In this document: in pieces, positions 42,224 through 50,416 of the stretch
How positions within the stretch are numbered: the stretch's first letter is position 1
Layout: every line of letters begins with the position of its first letter
Source: JAXMEQ01 sp046348225
GTDB taxonomy: Bacteria > Pseudomonadota > Gammaproteobacteria > Burkholderiales > Burkholderiaceae_C
Assembly: GCA_046348225.1 (NCBI GenBank)
Contig: JAXMEQ010000007.1
Coordinates: 186,001 to 250,000 of the forward strand
Direction: 5' to 3'
DNA: 64,000 nt
The notes under the pieces: generated by a model
What the model was told of the DNA's origin: nothing
The model's input: the letters and a program-made list of their open reading frames with translations, nothing else
Databases searched by the model: none
Made by a program: the position numbers and the translations under genes

Positions 42224-43093
42224 TCATCCGCGAGGTGGCGCCGGTTGCGCAAGCGGGATTTGCTTATCACCCAAAGGGCTATGGCGGCGCCGTTTCAGCC
42301 CCGGCTGGGCCTGCGGCACCGCCGCCAGCAGCGCGCGGGTGTACGGGTGCTCGGCCTCGCGGAACAGCTTCTCGGGCGGGCCCTGCTCGACGATGCGGCC
42401 TTGCCAGATGACGGCCACCTCGGGGCACAGGTGGTGCACCACGGCCAGGTCGTGGCTGATGAGCATGTAGGTCACGCCGAATTCGGCTTGCAGGTCCTGC
42501 ATCAAATTGAGCACCTGGGCCTGCACCGAGACGTCCAGCGCACTCACGGGCTCGTCGGCCACGATCAGCCGGGGCCGGGTGATCAGGGCGCGGGCGATGG
42601 CAATGCGCTGGCGCTGGCCACCGGAAAACTCATGCGGGTATTTGTCGAGGTCACTGGCGCGCAGGCCCACCGAAGCCAGCACGTCGCTGGCGCGCTGGCG
42701 AAGCTCGGCGCGCGAGGCATTGCCCTGGGCGGCGAGCGGCTCGGTGACGATGCGCTCCACCGTCTGGCGCGGGTCCAGCGAGCCATACGGGTCCTGGAAC
42801 ACCATCTGGAAGTCGCGCCGCGCTGCGCGCAATTCCGCCGCAGGCAGGGTGTGCAAATCGCGGCCCAGCAGCTTGACGCTGCCGGCGGTGGGCTTGTCCA
42901 GCGCCATCACCAGCCGCGCCAGGGTGGACTTGCCCGAGCCGGATTCACCCACGATGCCGAGGCTGCGGCCGGCTTCGATGGTGAAACTCACCCCGTTGAG
43001 GGCCTTGACAGTGGGCGGCGGGCCCAGCAGCCGCTCGCGCGGCATCTGGTACTCGCGCACCAGGTTGTGGACTTCGAGCAGGGGTGCGGTCAT
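42224..43093 (-). CDS. Dipeptide-type ABC transporter ATPase (DppF/OppF-like)
   Basis: 289 residues: Walker A GESGSGKSTLARLVM, signature FSGGQRQRIAIARAL, Walker B LIVADEPVSALDV, switch His in LISHDLAVV. The C terminus is the short oligopeptide ATPase tail (AEHPYTRALLAAVPQ). The start overlaps the preceding ATPase stop (ATGA). Confidence 0.92.
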   Translation of the reverse strand: MTAPLLEVHNLVREYQMPRERLLGPPPTVKALNGVSFTIEAGRSLGIVGESGSGKSTLARLVMALDKPTAGSVKLLGRDLHTLPAAELRAARRDFQMVFQDPYGSLDPRQTVERIVTEPLAAQGNASRAELRQRASDVLASVGLRASDLDKYPHEFSGGQRQRIAIARALITRPRLIVADEPVSALDVSVQAQVLNLMQDLQAEFGVTYMLISHDLAVVHHLCPEVAVIWQGRIVEQGPPEKLFREAEHPYTRALLAAVPQAQPGLKRRRHSPLGDKQIPLAQPAPPRG

Positions 43094-44079
43094 GCGGCCT
43101 CTCCGCTGGCGGCGGCCACGGCCTCCAGCTGGCTGCAGCGAACGGCGTGCTCATCGCCCAGTTCCACCCGCGGCGGGGGCGTGTGCAGGCAAGCGTCCAC
43201 CGTGAAGCTGCAACGCCCTGCAAACGGGCAGCCGGCAGGCAGGTCCACCAGCTCCGGCACAGTGCCGGCAATCGTCACCAGGCGCTGCCCGCGCGGTGCG
43301 TCCAGCCGGGGCCGGGCGCCGAACAGGCCGCGCGAATAGGGGTGCATGCGATGGGCAAACACGGTGTCGGTCGGGCCGCTTTCCACCACGCTGCCACCGT
43401 ACATGACGAGCATGCGGTCCACGTTCTGGGCAATCACGCCCAGGTCGTGCGAAATCAGGATCAGGGCCATGCCACGCTCGGCCACCAGCTCGCTGATCAG
43501 GTCCAGAATCTGCTGCTGGATGGTCACGTCCAGCGCGGTGGTGGGCTCGTCGGCAATCAGCAGGTCGGGCCCGCAGGCCAGCGCCATGGCAATGGTGATG
43601 CGCTGGCGCTGCCCGCCCGAGAACTGGTGCGGATAGGCGTCAATGCGCCGCGCCGCGTCGGGGATGCCCACGCGGTCGAGCAGGGCGATGGCCTGCTTGC
43701 GCGCCTCGGCTGCCGACACGCCGCGGTGCAGGCGCAGTGGCTCGGCCACCTGGCGGCCGATGCTGTGTACCGGGTTCAGCGCGGTCATGGGCTCCTGGAA
43801 GATCATGCCGATGCGGTCGCCGCGGATGCGGCAGAGTTCGCTGTCTTTTTTGCCCACCAGCTCCTCGCCGTCGAAGCGGATGCTGCCGCTGACCTGCGCG
43901 CTCTCGGGCAGCAGGCCCATGAGCGACATGGCGGTGATGGATTTCCCGCAGCCCGACTCGCCGATCAGGCCGAGCGTTTCGCCGCGCGCCAGCGAGAAGC
44001 TCACACCGCGCACGGCCTCGGCCGGGCCGCGCTGGGTTTGCAGTCGCACATGCAGGTTGTTGACTTCGAGCAGGGCCAT
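43090..44079 (-). CDS. Dipeptide-type ABC transporter ATPase (DppD/OppD-like)
   Basis: 329 residues: Walker A GESGCGKSITAMSLMG, signature FSGGQRQRITIAMAL, Walker B LLIADEPTTALDV. The C-terminal oligopeptide extension has the Cys pattern CPFAGRCSFTVDAC, which in this family can hold an iron-sulfur cluster. Its ATG overlaps the permease stop by one base. Confidence 0.93.
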   Translation of the reverse strand: MALLEVNNLHVRLQTQRGPAEAVRGVSFSLARGETLGLIGESGCGKSITAMSLMGLLPESAQVSGSIRFDGEELVGKKDSELCRIRGDRIGMIFQEPMTALNPVHSIGRQVAEPLRLHRGVSAAEARKQAIALLDRVGIPDAARRIDAYPHQFSGGQRQRITIAMALACGPDLLIADEPTTALDVTIQQQILDLISELVAERGMALILISHDLGVIAQNVDRMLVMYGGSVVESGPTDTVFAHRMHPYSRGLFGARPRLDAPRGQRLVTIAGTVPELVDLPAGCPFAGRCSFTVDACLHTPPPRVELGDEHAVRCSQLEAVAAASGEAA

Positions 44080-44945
44080 CAGCGCTTTCTGGCGAGTCGG
44101 GGATCGAGCAGGTCGCGCAGCCCGTCGCCCAGCAGGTTGAGACCCAGCACCGCCAGCGCAATGGCCACGCCCGGGAACACGGCCAGCAACGGGGCCTGGA
44201 ACATCAGCGTCTGCGCCTCGCTGAGCATGCGGCCCCATGACGGCTGGGGCGGCTGGGTGCCCAGGCCCAGGTACGACAGCGCGGCCTCGGCCAGGATGGC
44301 AATGGCAAACCGGATGGTGGCCTGCACGATCAGCACCGACGCGATGTTGGGCAGCACATGCTCCACGGTGATGCTGAAGGCGCCCTTGCCGCAGGCCCGC
44401 GCCGCCTGCACGAATTCGCGCGACCAGATGGCGTTGGCCGAGGCGCGGGTGATGCGTGCGAAGGTGGGAATGTTGTAAATGCCGATGGCAATGATGGCGT
44501 TGACAATGCCGGCGCCAAACACCGCCGTCATCATGATGGCCGACAGGATGGCCGGGAACGCGAAGCTGAAGTCCGACAGCCGCATGATGAGCTCTTCCAC
44601 CCAGCCACGGCGCGCTGCGGCCAGCAGGCCCAGCGCCGTGCCCACCACCAGGCCGATGCCCACCGCGATGACGCCCACCAGAATCGACGCACGCGCGCCC
44701 ACCAGCAGCAGCGAAACAATGTCGCGGCCATATGGGTCGGTGCCCAGCCAGTGCTGGGCGCCGGGGGGCAGCAGCTTTTTGGACATCTCCACGTCGTAGG
44801 GCGACCAGGGCGTCCAGACCAGCGAGAGGCCCGCCATGGCCACCAGCAGCAGGGTGAGCACGGCACCAATGACAAAGGCGCGGTGCCCCAGGGCGCGCTT
44901 CCAGAAGCCGGGCACGGCCTGCGATGGCAAGGCGATGGTGGTCAT
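44079..44945 (-). CDS. Dipeptide-type ABC transporter permease (DppC-like)
   Basis: 288 residues with about six membrane helices and an N-terminal cytoplasmic extension. Features: GTDPYGRDIVSLLLVGARAS and the EAA loop EFVQAARACGKGAFSITVEH. Start and end overlap neighbouring genes, as expected in a tightly coupled importer operon. Confidence 0.93.
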   Translation of the reverse strand: MTTIALPSQAVPGFWKRALGHRAFVIGAVLTLLLVAMAGLSLVWTPWSPYDVEMSKKLLPPGAQHWLGTDPYGRDIVSLLLVGARASILVGVIAVGIGLVVGTALGLLAAARRGWVEELIMRLSDFSFAFPAILSAIMMTAVFGAGIVNAIIAIGIYNIPTFARITRASANAIWSREFVQAARACGKGAFSITVEHVLPNIASVLIVQATIRFAIAILAEAALSYLGLGTQPPQPSWGRMLSEAQTLMFQAPLLAVFPGVAIALAVLGLNLLGDGLRDLLDPRLARKR

Positions 44946-45892
44946 ATGTCGCTTGCCTTGACGCGCGGGTCGATCACGGCGTAGAGCACGTCCACGATGA
45001 AGTTGACGATGACCACCATGGCCGCCAGCAGCATCACGCAGTTGCGCACCACGATCACATCTCGGTTGGAGATGGACTGGAAGATCAGCCGGCCCAGGCC
45101 AGGCAGGTAGAACACGTTCTCCACCACGATGGTGCCGGCCAGCAGCTCGGCAAACTGCAGGCCCATCACGGTGATGACGGGGATCAGCGAGTTGCGCAGT
45201 ACATGGCCCCAGAGCGTGGCGCGTTGCGACAGGCCCTTGGCGCGTGCAGTGCGCACGAAGTCTTCGCGCAGCACTTCCAGCACGGCGGAGCGCGTGATGC
45301 GCGCCAGGATGGCGGCCTGCACCACCGCCAGCGAGATGGCGGGCAGCAGCAACGCCCGCACGCCCTCGAACACGCCTTCTTCCCAGCCCGGGAAGCCACC
45401 GGCCGCAAACCATTTGAGGTGCACCGAGAACAGCAGGATCAGCAGGATGGCAAACCAGAAGTTGGGGATGGCAATGCCCACCTGCGTCAGGCCCATCAGG
45501 CCCACGTCGCCCAGCTTGTTGTGCCGGGCTGCGGCATAGATGCCGGCAGACAATGCCAGCACCGTCGTCAGCGCCATCGCCATGAAGGCGAGCGGAACGG
45601 TCACGGTCAGGCGCTCCAGCACCAGCTCGGACACCGGGGAACTGTAGGCGTAGCTCAGCCCGAGGTCGCCGCTCAGCAGCCCGGTGATCCAGTCCCAGTA
45701 GCGCTCGCTGGCGGGGCGGTCCAGCCCCAGCTTGGTGGCGAGCGCGGCCACCGCGTCGGGCGTGGCGTCCGGCCCCATGAGGATCTGGGCGGCATTGCCC
45801 GGAAGGATCTCAAGCACCAGGAAAACCACCACCGAGGCGCCCACCAGCGTCGCCAGCAGCGTGATGAAGCGCTTGAAAAGAAAAAGACTCAT
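44942..45892 (-). CDS. Dipeptide-type ABC transporter permease (DppB-like)
   Basis: 316 residues, first gene of the leftward importer operon. The N terminus MSLFLFKRFITLLATLVGAS is typical of DppB. Features: GLDRPASERYWDWITGLLSG, AIPNFWFAILLILLFSVHLK and the EAA loop EDFVRTARAKGLSQRATLWG. Upstream lies a 321-bp gap containing a repeat copy and, presumably, the operon promoter. Confidence 0.93.
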   Translation of the reverse strand: MSLFLFKRFITLLATLVGASVVVFLVLEILPGNAAQILMGPDATPDAVAALATKLGLDRPASERYWDWITGLLSGDLGLSYAYSSPVSELVLERLTVTVPLAFMAMALTTVLALSAGIYAAARHNKLGDVGLMGLTQVGIAIPNFWFAILLILLFSVHLKWFAAGGFPGWEEGVFEGVRALLLPAISLAVVQAAILARITRSAVLEVLREDFVRTARAKGLSQRATLWGHVLRNSLIPVITVMGLQFAELLAGTIVVENVFYLPGLGRLIFQSISNRDVIVVRNCVMLLAAMVVIVNFIVDVLYAVIDPRVKASDI

Positions 45893-46035
45893 GGTTCAGG
45901 CGGCAAAGATACAGCAAGGGCGCCCGGGTCGAACGCGCGCCGCCTGGATGCCGTGCCGAGCTTATCCTGAAAATGCGGCGCGGCGGGCGGCACACCGTCC
46001 TGAACGGGACTTTAAATGAAAAGCGTCTGAAACCC

Positions 46036-46072
46036 GCACCAGAACTGCGTGAGGCGCTATCAAAAAGATAGC
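46036..46072 (-). repeat. Comamonadaceae-type short repeat, copy 6
   Basis: On the minus strand GCTATCTTTTTGATAGC is followed by GCCTCACGCAGTTCTGGTGC. Intergenic. Confidence 0.8.
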
Positions 46073-46201
46073 GACATTGAGCCTTTAGTTGCAGCTGCTG
46101 CAGCTTCGTCCAGGTAAATGGTGGTCACGCACGAAATGAGTATCAGATGCTCACAATAGTGACTTTGCGCCCGACTGGACGGGCAATACCGGCCCCGCCG
46201 T

Positions 46202-46207
46202 GATAAT
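46202..46207 (+). promoter_or_regulatory. -10-like GATAAT, 6 bases before the ferredoxin ATG
   Basis: GATAAT then CCGCAC then ATG. No Shine-Dalgarno sequence. Candidate leaderless start. Confidence 0.45.
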
Positions 46208-46213
46208 CCGCAC

Positions 46214-46492
46214 ATGGCCCTGATGATCACCGACGAATGCATCAATTGCGATGTGTGCGAACCCGAATGCCCCAACCAGGCCATTTACCTGGGCGAGGTC
46301 ATTTACGAGATCGACCCCGCCCGATGCACCGAGTGCGTTGGCCATTTTGACGAACCGCAATGCGTGCAGGTGTGCCCGGTGGCCTGCATTCCGGTCAACC
46401 CCGCGCACCAGGAGAGCCGCGAAACCCTGATGCAGAAGTACCTGCGCCTCGCGGCAGTGCCGGCGCAGCGCCCGCCAGAGGCGGCTGCCTAA
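46214..46492 (+). CDS. yfhL: YfhL-family 4Fe-4S ferredoxin
   Basis: 92 residues. The first cluster motif is CINCDVCEPECP (Cys 9, 12, 15, 19), the second is CTECVGHFDEPQCVQVCP with the expanded spacing typical of YfhL/AlvIN ferredoxins, followed by the Ala-rich tail. It carries electrons in the cytoplasm. I recall this gene next to coaD in relatives; here coaD lies 15 kb away. Its end overlaps the next, convergent gene by 4 bases. Confidence 0.95.
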   Translation: MALMITDECINCDVCEPECPNQAIYLGEVIYEIDPARCTECVGHFDEPQCVQVCPVACIPVNPAHQESRETLMQKYLRLAAVPAQRPPEAAA

Positions 46493-46923
46493 GCCTTGCC
46501 CGCTTTGTCTGCTGCCGCCTTCTTGGCGGCTTTCTTTTTGGTCTTGTCCTGCTTCGCCTTGGCGTCACCGGGTTTGGCGGGCGCAATCGCGGTGAAGTAT
46601 TTGGGTTTCTCCGGCTTGGTCATGACGGCAGGCTTGCGGGTGTCCGCCTGCGCTTCCCTGGCCGGGGGAATGTAGGCGGGGGCGGCTTTGGCTTCCTGGG
46701 CCAGGCGTTCCTTCTCCAGTGCGGCGGCTGCCCTGGCGTCCCGTTGGGCTGCGGCGCCGGTCTGACGCTTCTGGTCAGTGGAGCGGGCATCGTCGGCGTC
46801 CACCACCGTGCCCCCGGCACAAGGCGCCTGGCTGTAGGTGTTGCCACACTTGTAGGCATTTTGGGCCAAAGCCCCCGTCATCGCTGCGTGAAGCGCTATG
46901 AAAATGATAGCAATCCGGATCAT
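46489..46923 (-). CDS. Small secreted protein, DUF4124-like
   Basis: 144 residues. The signal peptide MIRIAIIFIALHAAMTGALA is encoded in part by a family repeat. The mature part starts QNAYKCGNTYSQAPCAGGTV, with a Cys pair as in DUF4124 proteins, then a coiled Ala/Lys-rich stretch (AKAKQDKTKKKAAKKAAADK). Probably periplasmic; function unknown. The ATG overlaps the pth stop (ATGA), so it is translated from the pth message. Confidence 0.8.
   Translation of the reverse strand: MIRIAIIFIALHAAMTGALAQNAYKCGNTYSQAPCAGGTVVDADDARSTDQKRQTGAAAQRDARAAAALEKERLAQEAKAAPAYIPPAREAQADTRKPAVMTKPEKPKYFTAIAPAKPGDAKAKQDKTKKKAAKKAAADKAGKA
46883..46911 (-). repeat. Comamonadaceae-type short repeat, copy 7, inside a signal peptide
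   Basis: On the minus strand GCTATCATTTTCATAGC then GCTTCACGCAGC. In frame it encodes AIIFIALHAA of the secreted protein's signal peptide. Confidence 0.8.
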
Positions 46924-47555
46924 GGCTTGGACTCTCCTGCGGTGTTTTCAACACTGGCGGGCCGCGGTGGCTTGGGGCGGGGGGCCTTGTGGGTATGCAC
47001 CACCAGCGTGGCTTTGTCCATTTCGCCAGCCAGCATGGCGGGGACCGCCTTGAGCGTGCGGTCAATGCAGGCCTCGATGGCTTCGCGCTGCTCGGGCGCC
47101 GGCTTCTTGAGCACCCAGTGGATGACTTCGGCCTTCACGCCCGGGTGGCCGATGCCCAGCCGCAACCGCCAGTAGTCGCCGGTGCCAAGCTGCGCGTGGA
47201 TGTCGCGCAGGCCATTGTGGCCGGCATGGCTGCCACCAAACTTCAGCTTGGCCTGGCCGGGTACCACGTCGAGTTCGTCGTGGACCACCAGGATTTCATC
47301 CGGCTGGATCTTGAAGAATCGTGCCAGCGCGGCCACAGACTTTCCCGACAGGTTCATGAAGGTCTGCGGCTTCAGCAGCCAGACCGTTTGCCCGTGAACA
47401 GTGCCGCGTGCCACCAGCCCGTGGTAGCTGCGGTCTGCCACCCACGCGAGCTTGAGCTCGCGCGCCAGCACATCCACCCACCAGAAGCCGGCGTTGTGCC
47501 GGGTGGCTTCGTACTCGGTGCCCGGGTTGCCCAGACCGACAAACAGTTTGATCAT
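46920..47555 (-). CDS. pth: Peptidyl-tRNA hydrolase
   Basis: 211 residues from MIKLFVGLGNPGTEYEATRH. The catalytic His is in the RHNAGFWWVD block; other landmarks are PQTFMNLSG and GGSHAGHNGLRDI. It recycles peptidyl-tRNA released from stalled ribosomes. The C-terminal tail is longer and basic. A TAACAT hexamer 7 bases before the ATG and the terminator after rplY suggest its own promoter. The next gene overlaps its stop. Confidence 0.96.
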   Translation of the reverse strand: MIKLFVGLGNPGTEYEATRHNAGFWWVDVLARELKLAWVADRSYHGLVARGTVHGQTVWLLKPQTFMNLSGKSVAALARFFKIQPDEILVVHDELDVVPGQAKLKFGGSHAGHNGLRDIHAQLGTGDYWRLRLGIGHPGVKAEVIHWVLKKPAPEQREAIEACIDRTLKAVPAMLAGEMDKATLVVHTHKAPRPKPPRPASVENTAGESKP

Positions 47556-47573
47556 GGCGGCAATGTTAAGGTG

Positions 47574-47600
47574 AAAAAAAGCCCGCATTCGCGGGCTTTC
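47574..47600 (-). terminator. Intrinsic terminator after rplY
   Basis: Minus-strand GCCCGC-GAAT-GCGGGC followed by seven T (47580-47574), between the rplY stop and pth start. It marks the end of the tRNA-Gln/prs/rplY message. Confidence 0.85.
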
Positions 47601-47634
47601 GGGAGCGTCCGCATCGCGGACAGGCGGGCCGGGA

Positions 47635-48306
47635 TTACTTCTTGGCCGGGGCCTTGGCGTCCGCCTTCGCAGGGGCCTTGGCATCCGCCTTGGCCGGGGC
47701 CTTGGCATCGGCGGCCGGAGCGTCTGCAGCCGGAGCTGCTTCTTCTGCCACCGTCGCCACCACCGACACCAGCACCGGGTTGGCCTTGCCGTGGGTCACG
47801 GCCGTCACGCCCTTGGGCAGGGTGATCTCGTTCAGGTGCAGCGACACGCCCTTCTTCAGGCCCGACAGGTCCACTTCAATGAACTCCGGCAGGTTGGCCG
47901 GCAGGCACGAGATGTCCAGCTCGGTCATCACGTGGTTGACCACGCAATGCTCGAACTTCACGGCCTGCGATTCCTCGGCCTTCACATAGTGCAGCGGCAC
48001 CTTCATGTGCAGCTTGGTCTTGGCATCCACGCGCTGGAAGTCGATGTGCTGCACCAGCTGCTTGTAGGGGTGGTACTGCACGTCGCGCAGCAGCACCTTG
48101 GTGGTCTTGCCGGCGAGTTCCATCTCCAGGATGGTCGAGTGGAAGGCTTCCTTCTTGAGGGCATGCCACAGCGCGTTGTGATCGAGCTCGATCAGTTGCG
48201 GCTGGCCTTCGCCACCATAGACGATGCCGGGGGTCTTGCCCGTATTGCGCAGACGGCGGCTCGCACCCGTACCCTGCTTTGCGCGCTCAAAAGCGACGAA
48301 TTTCAT
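47635..48306 (-). CDS. rplY: 50S ribosomal protein L25/general stress protein Ctc
   Basis: 223 residues from MKFVAFERAKQGTGASRRLR, the long L25/Ctc type. The 5S-rRNA-binding N-terminal domain has GIVYGGEGQPQLIELDHNAL and VLLRDVQYHPYKQLVQHIDF; the C-terminal domain ends in a low-complexity tail with three copies of ADAKAPAK. GGAGTACGTT lies before the ATG at 48306. It follows prs, the standard order. Confidence 0.96.
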   Translation of the reverse strand: MKFVAFERAKQGTGASRRLRNTGKTPGIVYGGEGQPQLIELDHNALWHALKKEAFHSTILEMELAGKTTKVLLRDVQYHPYKQLVQHIDFQRVDAKTKLHMKVPLHYVKAEESQAVKFEHCVVNHVMTELDISCLPANLPEFIEVDLSGLKKGVSLHLNEITLPKGVTAVTHGKANPVLVSVVATVAEEAAPAADAPAADAKAPAKADAKAPAKADAKAPAKK

Positions 48307-48359
48307 AACGTACTCCATGAAGAGTCCACCGCGACCAGTGTGACTCCGGTTTCAACAAT

Positions 48360-48377
48360 GGGCTCCGGCTGGAGCCC
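48360..48377. other. Hairpin between prs and rplY
   Basis: GGGCTCC-GGCT-GGAGCCC, a perfect 7-bp stem with a 4-base loop. No T-run on the minus strand, so it may act as an mRNA stability or processing element. Confidence 0.4.
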
Positions 48378-48387
48378 GCGAAATGCC

Positions 48388-49365
48388 TCAGAACAGGTTT
48401 TCCTGATCCGAGAACAAACTCATCACCGACTCGCCCTTGGCAATGCGCTGGATCGTCTCGGCGATCAGCGGCGCCACGGACAGCTGGCGGATTTTTTGGC
48501 ACCCGTTGGCGGCTTCGCTCAGCGGGATGGTGTTGGTGACCACGACTTCATCGAGCGCCGAACCTTTGGCGATGCGCTCGATGGCGGGGCCCGAGAAGAT
48601 CGGGTGCGTGCAGTAGGCGTAAACCTTCTTGGCGCCGCGTTCCTTCAACACTTCGGCGGCCTTCACCAGGGTGCCGGCGGTGTCAATCATGTCGTCCATG
48701 ATCACGCAGTTGCGGCCGTCAATTTCGCCGATCACGTGCATCACTTCACTGACGTTGGCGCGCGGTCGGCGCTTGTCGATGATGGCCATGTCGCAGTTCA
48801 GCTGCTTGGCCAGCGCCCGGGCGCGCACCACGCCCCCCACGTCGGGCGAGACCACAATCAGGTCTTCGTAGTTCTTCTGCCGCAGGTCGCCCAGCAGTAC
48901 CGGCGACGCGTAGATGTTGTCCACCGGGATGTCAAAAAAGCCCTGGATCTGGTCGGCGTGCAGGTCCATGGTCAGGACCCGGGCCACACCCACGGTCTGC
49001 AGCAGGTTGGCCACCACCTTGGCCGAGATCGGCACCCGCGCCGAGCGCGGCCGGCGGTCCTGGCGGGCGTAGCCGAAGTACGGGATGACGGCACTGATGC
49101 GCTCGGCCGACGCACGCTTGAGCGCGTCGACCATGATCAGCAGTTCCATCAGGTTTTCATTGGTCGGCGCACAGGTGGACTGCACCACGAACACGTCGCG
49201 CGCACGCACGTTCTGGTTGATCTCGACGGTTACTTCACCATCGGAGAAGCGGCCGACCTGGGCAGCGCCCAGCGAGATGCCAAGGTTCTTGGCGATCTCG
49301 GCGGCCAGGCCGGGATTGGCGTTGCCGGTGAAAACCACGAAATCGGGAGATGGAGCAGCCTGCAT
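48388..49365 (-). CDS. prs: Ribose-phosphate pyrophosphokinase
   Basis: 325 residues. Motifs: FTGNANPGLAAEIAKNLGIS, RFSDGEVTVEI, PYFGYARQDRRPRSARVPIS, DLHADQIQGFFDIPVD and the PRPP-binding VIMDDMIDTAGTL. It makes PRPP for nucleotide, His and Trp synthesis. It lies just after tRNA-Gln and before rplY on the same strand. Confidence 0.97.
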   Translation of the reverse strand: MQAAPSPDFVVFTGNANPGLAAEIAKNLGISLGAAQVGRFSDGEVTVEINQNVRARDVFVVQSTCAPTNENLMELLIMVDALKRASAERISAVIPYFGYARQDRRPRSARVPISAKVVANLLQTVGVARVLTMDLHADQIQGFFDIPVDNIYASPVLLGDLRQKNYEDLIVVSPDVGGVVRARALAKQLNCDMAIIDKRRPRANVSEVMHVIGEIDGRNCVIMDDMIDTAGTLVKAAEVLKERGAKKVYAYCTHPIFSGPAIERIAKGSALDEVVVTNTIPLSEAANGCQKIRQLSVAPLIAETIQRIAKGESVMSLFSDQENLF

Positions 49366-49414
49366 GAGGATCCCAGCGCGTTCTTACGTTTTTGCCTGTA
49401 CGTCGAGACGTATT

Positions 49415-49491
49415 TGGCAGGGGAGAAAGGATTCGAACCTTTGCATGCCGGAATCAAAATCCGGTGCCTTAACCAGCTTGGCGACTCCCCT
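49415..49491 (-). tRNA. tRNA-Gln (TTG)
   Basis: 77 bases including CCA. Acceptor AGGGGAG pairs with CTCCCCT, discriminator G; anticodon loop TTTTGAT gives anticodon TTG; T-loop TTCGAAT. The first pair is A-T rather than G-C, as expected for glutaminyl-tRNA. It lies between ispE and prs on the same strand, so it may be processed from a shared transcript. Confidence 0.95.
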
Positions 49492-49523
49492 ACACAGGTC
49501 AACAGCCAAAAGCTGCCAACCGA

Positions 49524-50393
49524 TCATTCGTCGCTGGGTGCCCAACCCACCAGGGGATGAACATCCAAGTTGCTGCAAGACCTGGCCAGCCAACCCGTCG
49601 CCGGGGCCTGCAGAACCTGGTCTTGCCGCATTTGCGCAAACACCGCGCTGCCCGAGCCGGTCATCCGGCCTGCAAGCCCCTGCGACGCCAGCCACTCCAG
49701 GGCCTGCGTCACCGCGGGGCAAAGCCTCTGGGCGACGGGCTGCAGGTCGTTGTGGCCAAATCCGTAGGGATTTTGTTCAAACTCACCACTCGGGTTTGCA
49801 GCAAAGCCTGAAATTATAGCAGTTTCGGTGTCGCGTTTCAGCGCCGGGTCGCTGAATATCAACCGGGTTTCAAGCCCCTCGCGTGGTTTGACCACGGCAA
49901 AGCGTGCAGGCGGCAGCGTGAGCGGATGGATCATTTCGCCTATGCCTTCCACCAGCGCATTGTGTCCGCGCAGGAAAAAGGGCACGTCAGCCCCGAGTGC
50001 CAGGCCGATCTGCGTCAGCCGCGCCACCGGGAGGTTCAGCTGCCAGAGCCGGTTGAGCGCCAGCAGGCAGCTGGCCGCGTCCGACGAACCGCCGCCCATG
50101 CCGGCCTGGGCCGGCAAATGTTTGGCCACGCCGATATGGGCCCCCTGGGCTGTTCCGGTGGCCGCCTGCAGTGCCCGGGCCGCGCGCAGCACCAGGTCGT
50201 CTGGGGGCAGGGCGGTGGTGAGGTCCTCGCGGGTCAGTGCGCCGTCCGCACGCAGCTCGAAGTTCAGGGTGTCACACCAGTCGATCAGCATGAACACCGA
50301 TTGCAGCAGGTGGTAGCCGTCGGCGCGCCGGCCGGTGATGTGCAGGAACAGGTTGAGTTTGCCCGGGGCCGGGACGTCGTACAGCGCACGCAT
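49524..50393 (-). CDS. ispE: 4-diphosphocytidyl-2-C-methyl-D-erythritol kinase
   Basis: 289 residues of the GHMP kinase fold. The N-terminal APGKLNLFLHITGRRADGYH and the ATP-binding LPAQAGMGGGSSDAASCLL are clear, with GRMTGSGSAVFA near the end. It phosphorylates CDP-ME in the non-mevalonate isoprenoid pathway. A GATAAT hexamer lies 6 bases before the ATG with no Shine-Dalgarno sequence. It is 23 bases after lolB. Confidence 0.96.
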   Translation of the reverse strand: MRALYDVPAPGKLNLFLHITGRRADGYHLLQSVFMLIDWCDTLNFELRADGALTREDLTTALPPDDLVLRAARALQAATGTAQGAHIGVAKHLPAQAGMGGGSSDAASCLLALNRLWQLNLPVARLTQIGLALGADVPFFLRGHNALVEGIGEMIHPLTLPPARFAVVKPREGLETRLIFSDPALKRDTETAIISGFAANPSGEFEQNPYGFGHNDLQPVAQRLCPAVTQALEWLASQGLAGRMTGSGSAVFAQMRQDQVLQAPATGWLARSCSNLDVHPLVGWAPSDE

Positions 50394-50399
50394 GGGCCG

Positions 50400-50405
50400 A
50401 TTATC
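50400..50405 (-). promoter_or_regulatory. -10-like GATAAT, 6 bases before ispE ATG
   Basis: Minus strand GATAAT then CGGCCC then ATG. Candidate leaderless start; lies just after the lolB stop. Confidence 0.45.
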
Positions 50406-50416
50406 GGCGCCGCCCT

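Larger units (their letters stand above)
45893..46213. other. Gap between importer operon and ferredoxin gene
   Basis: 321 bases with no supported gene. It contains repeat copy 6 (46036-46072) and a -10-like GATAAT (46202-46207) six bases before the ferredoxin ATG. A TATCTT hexamer on the minus strand lies 13 bases before the dppB-like ATG. Confidence 0.6.

Noticed and set aside
49415..49491. tRNA-Gln as an integration site
   Set aside because: Both flanks are core genes in the expected order and no partial tRNA copy was seen.
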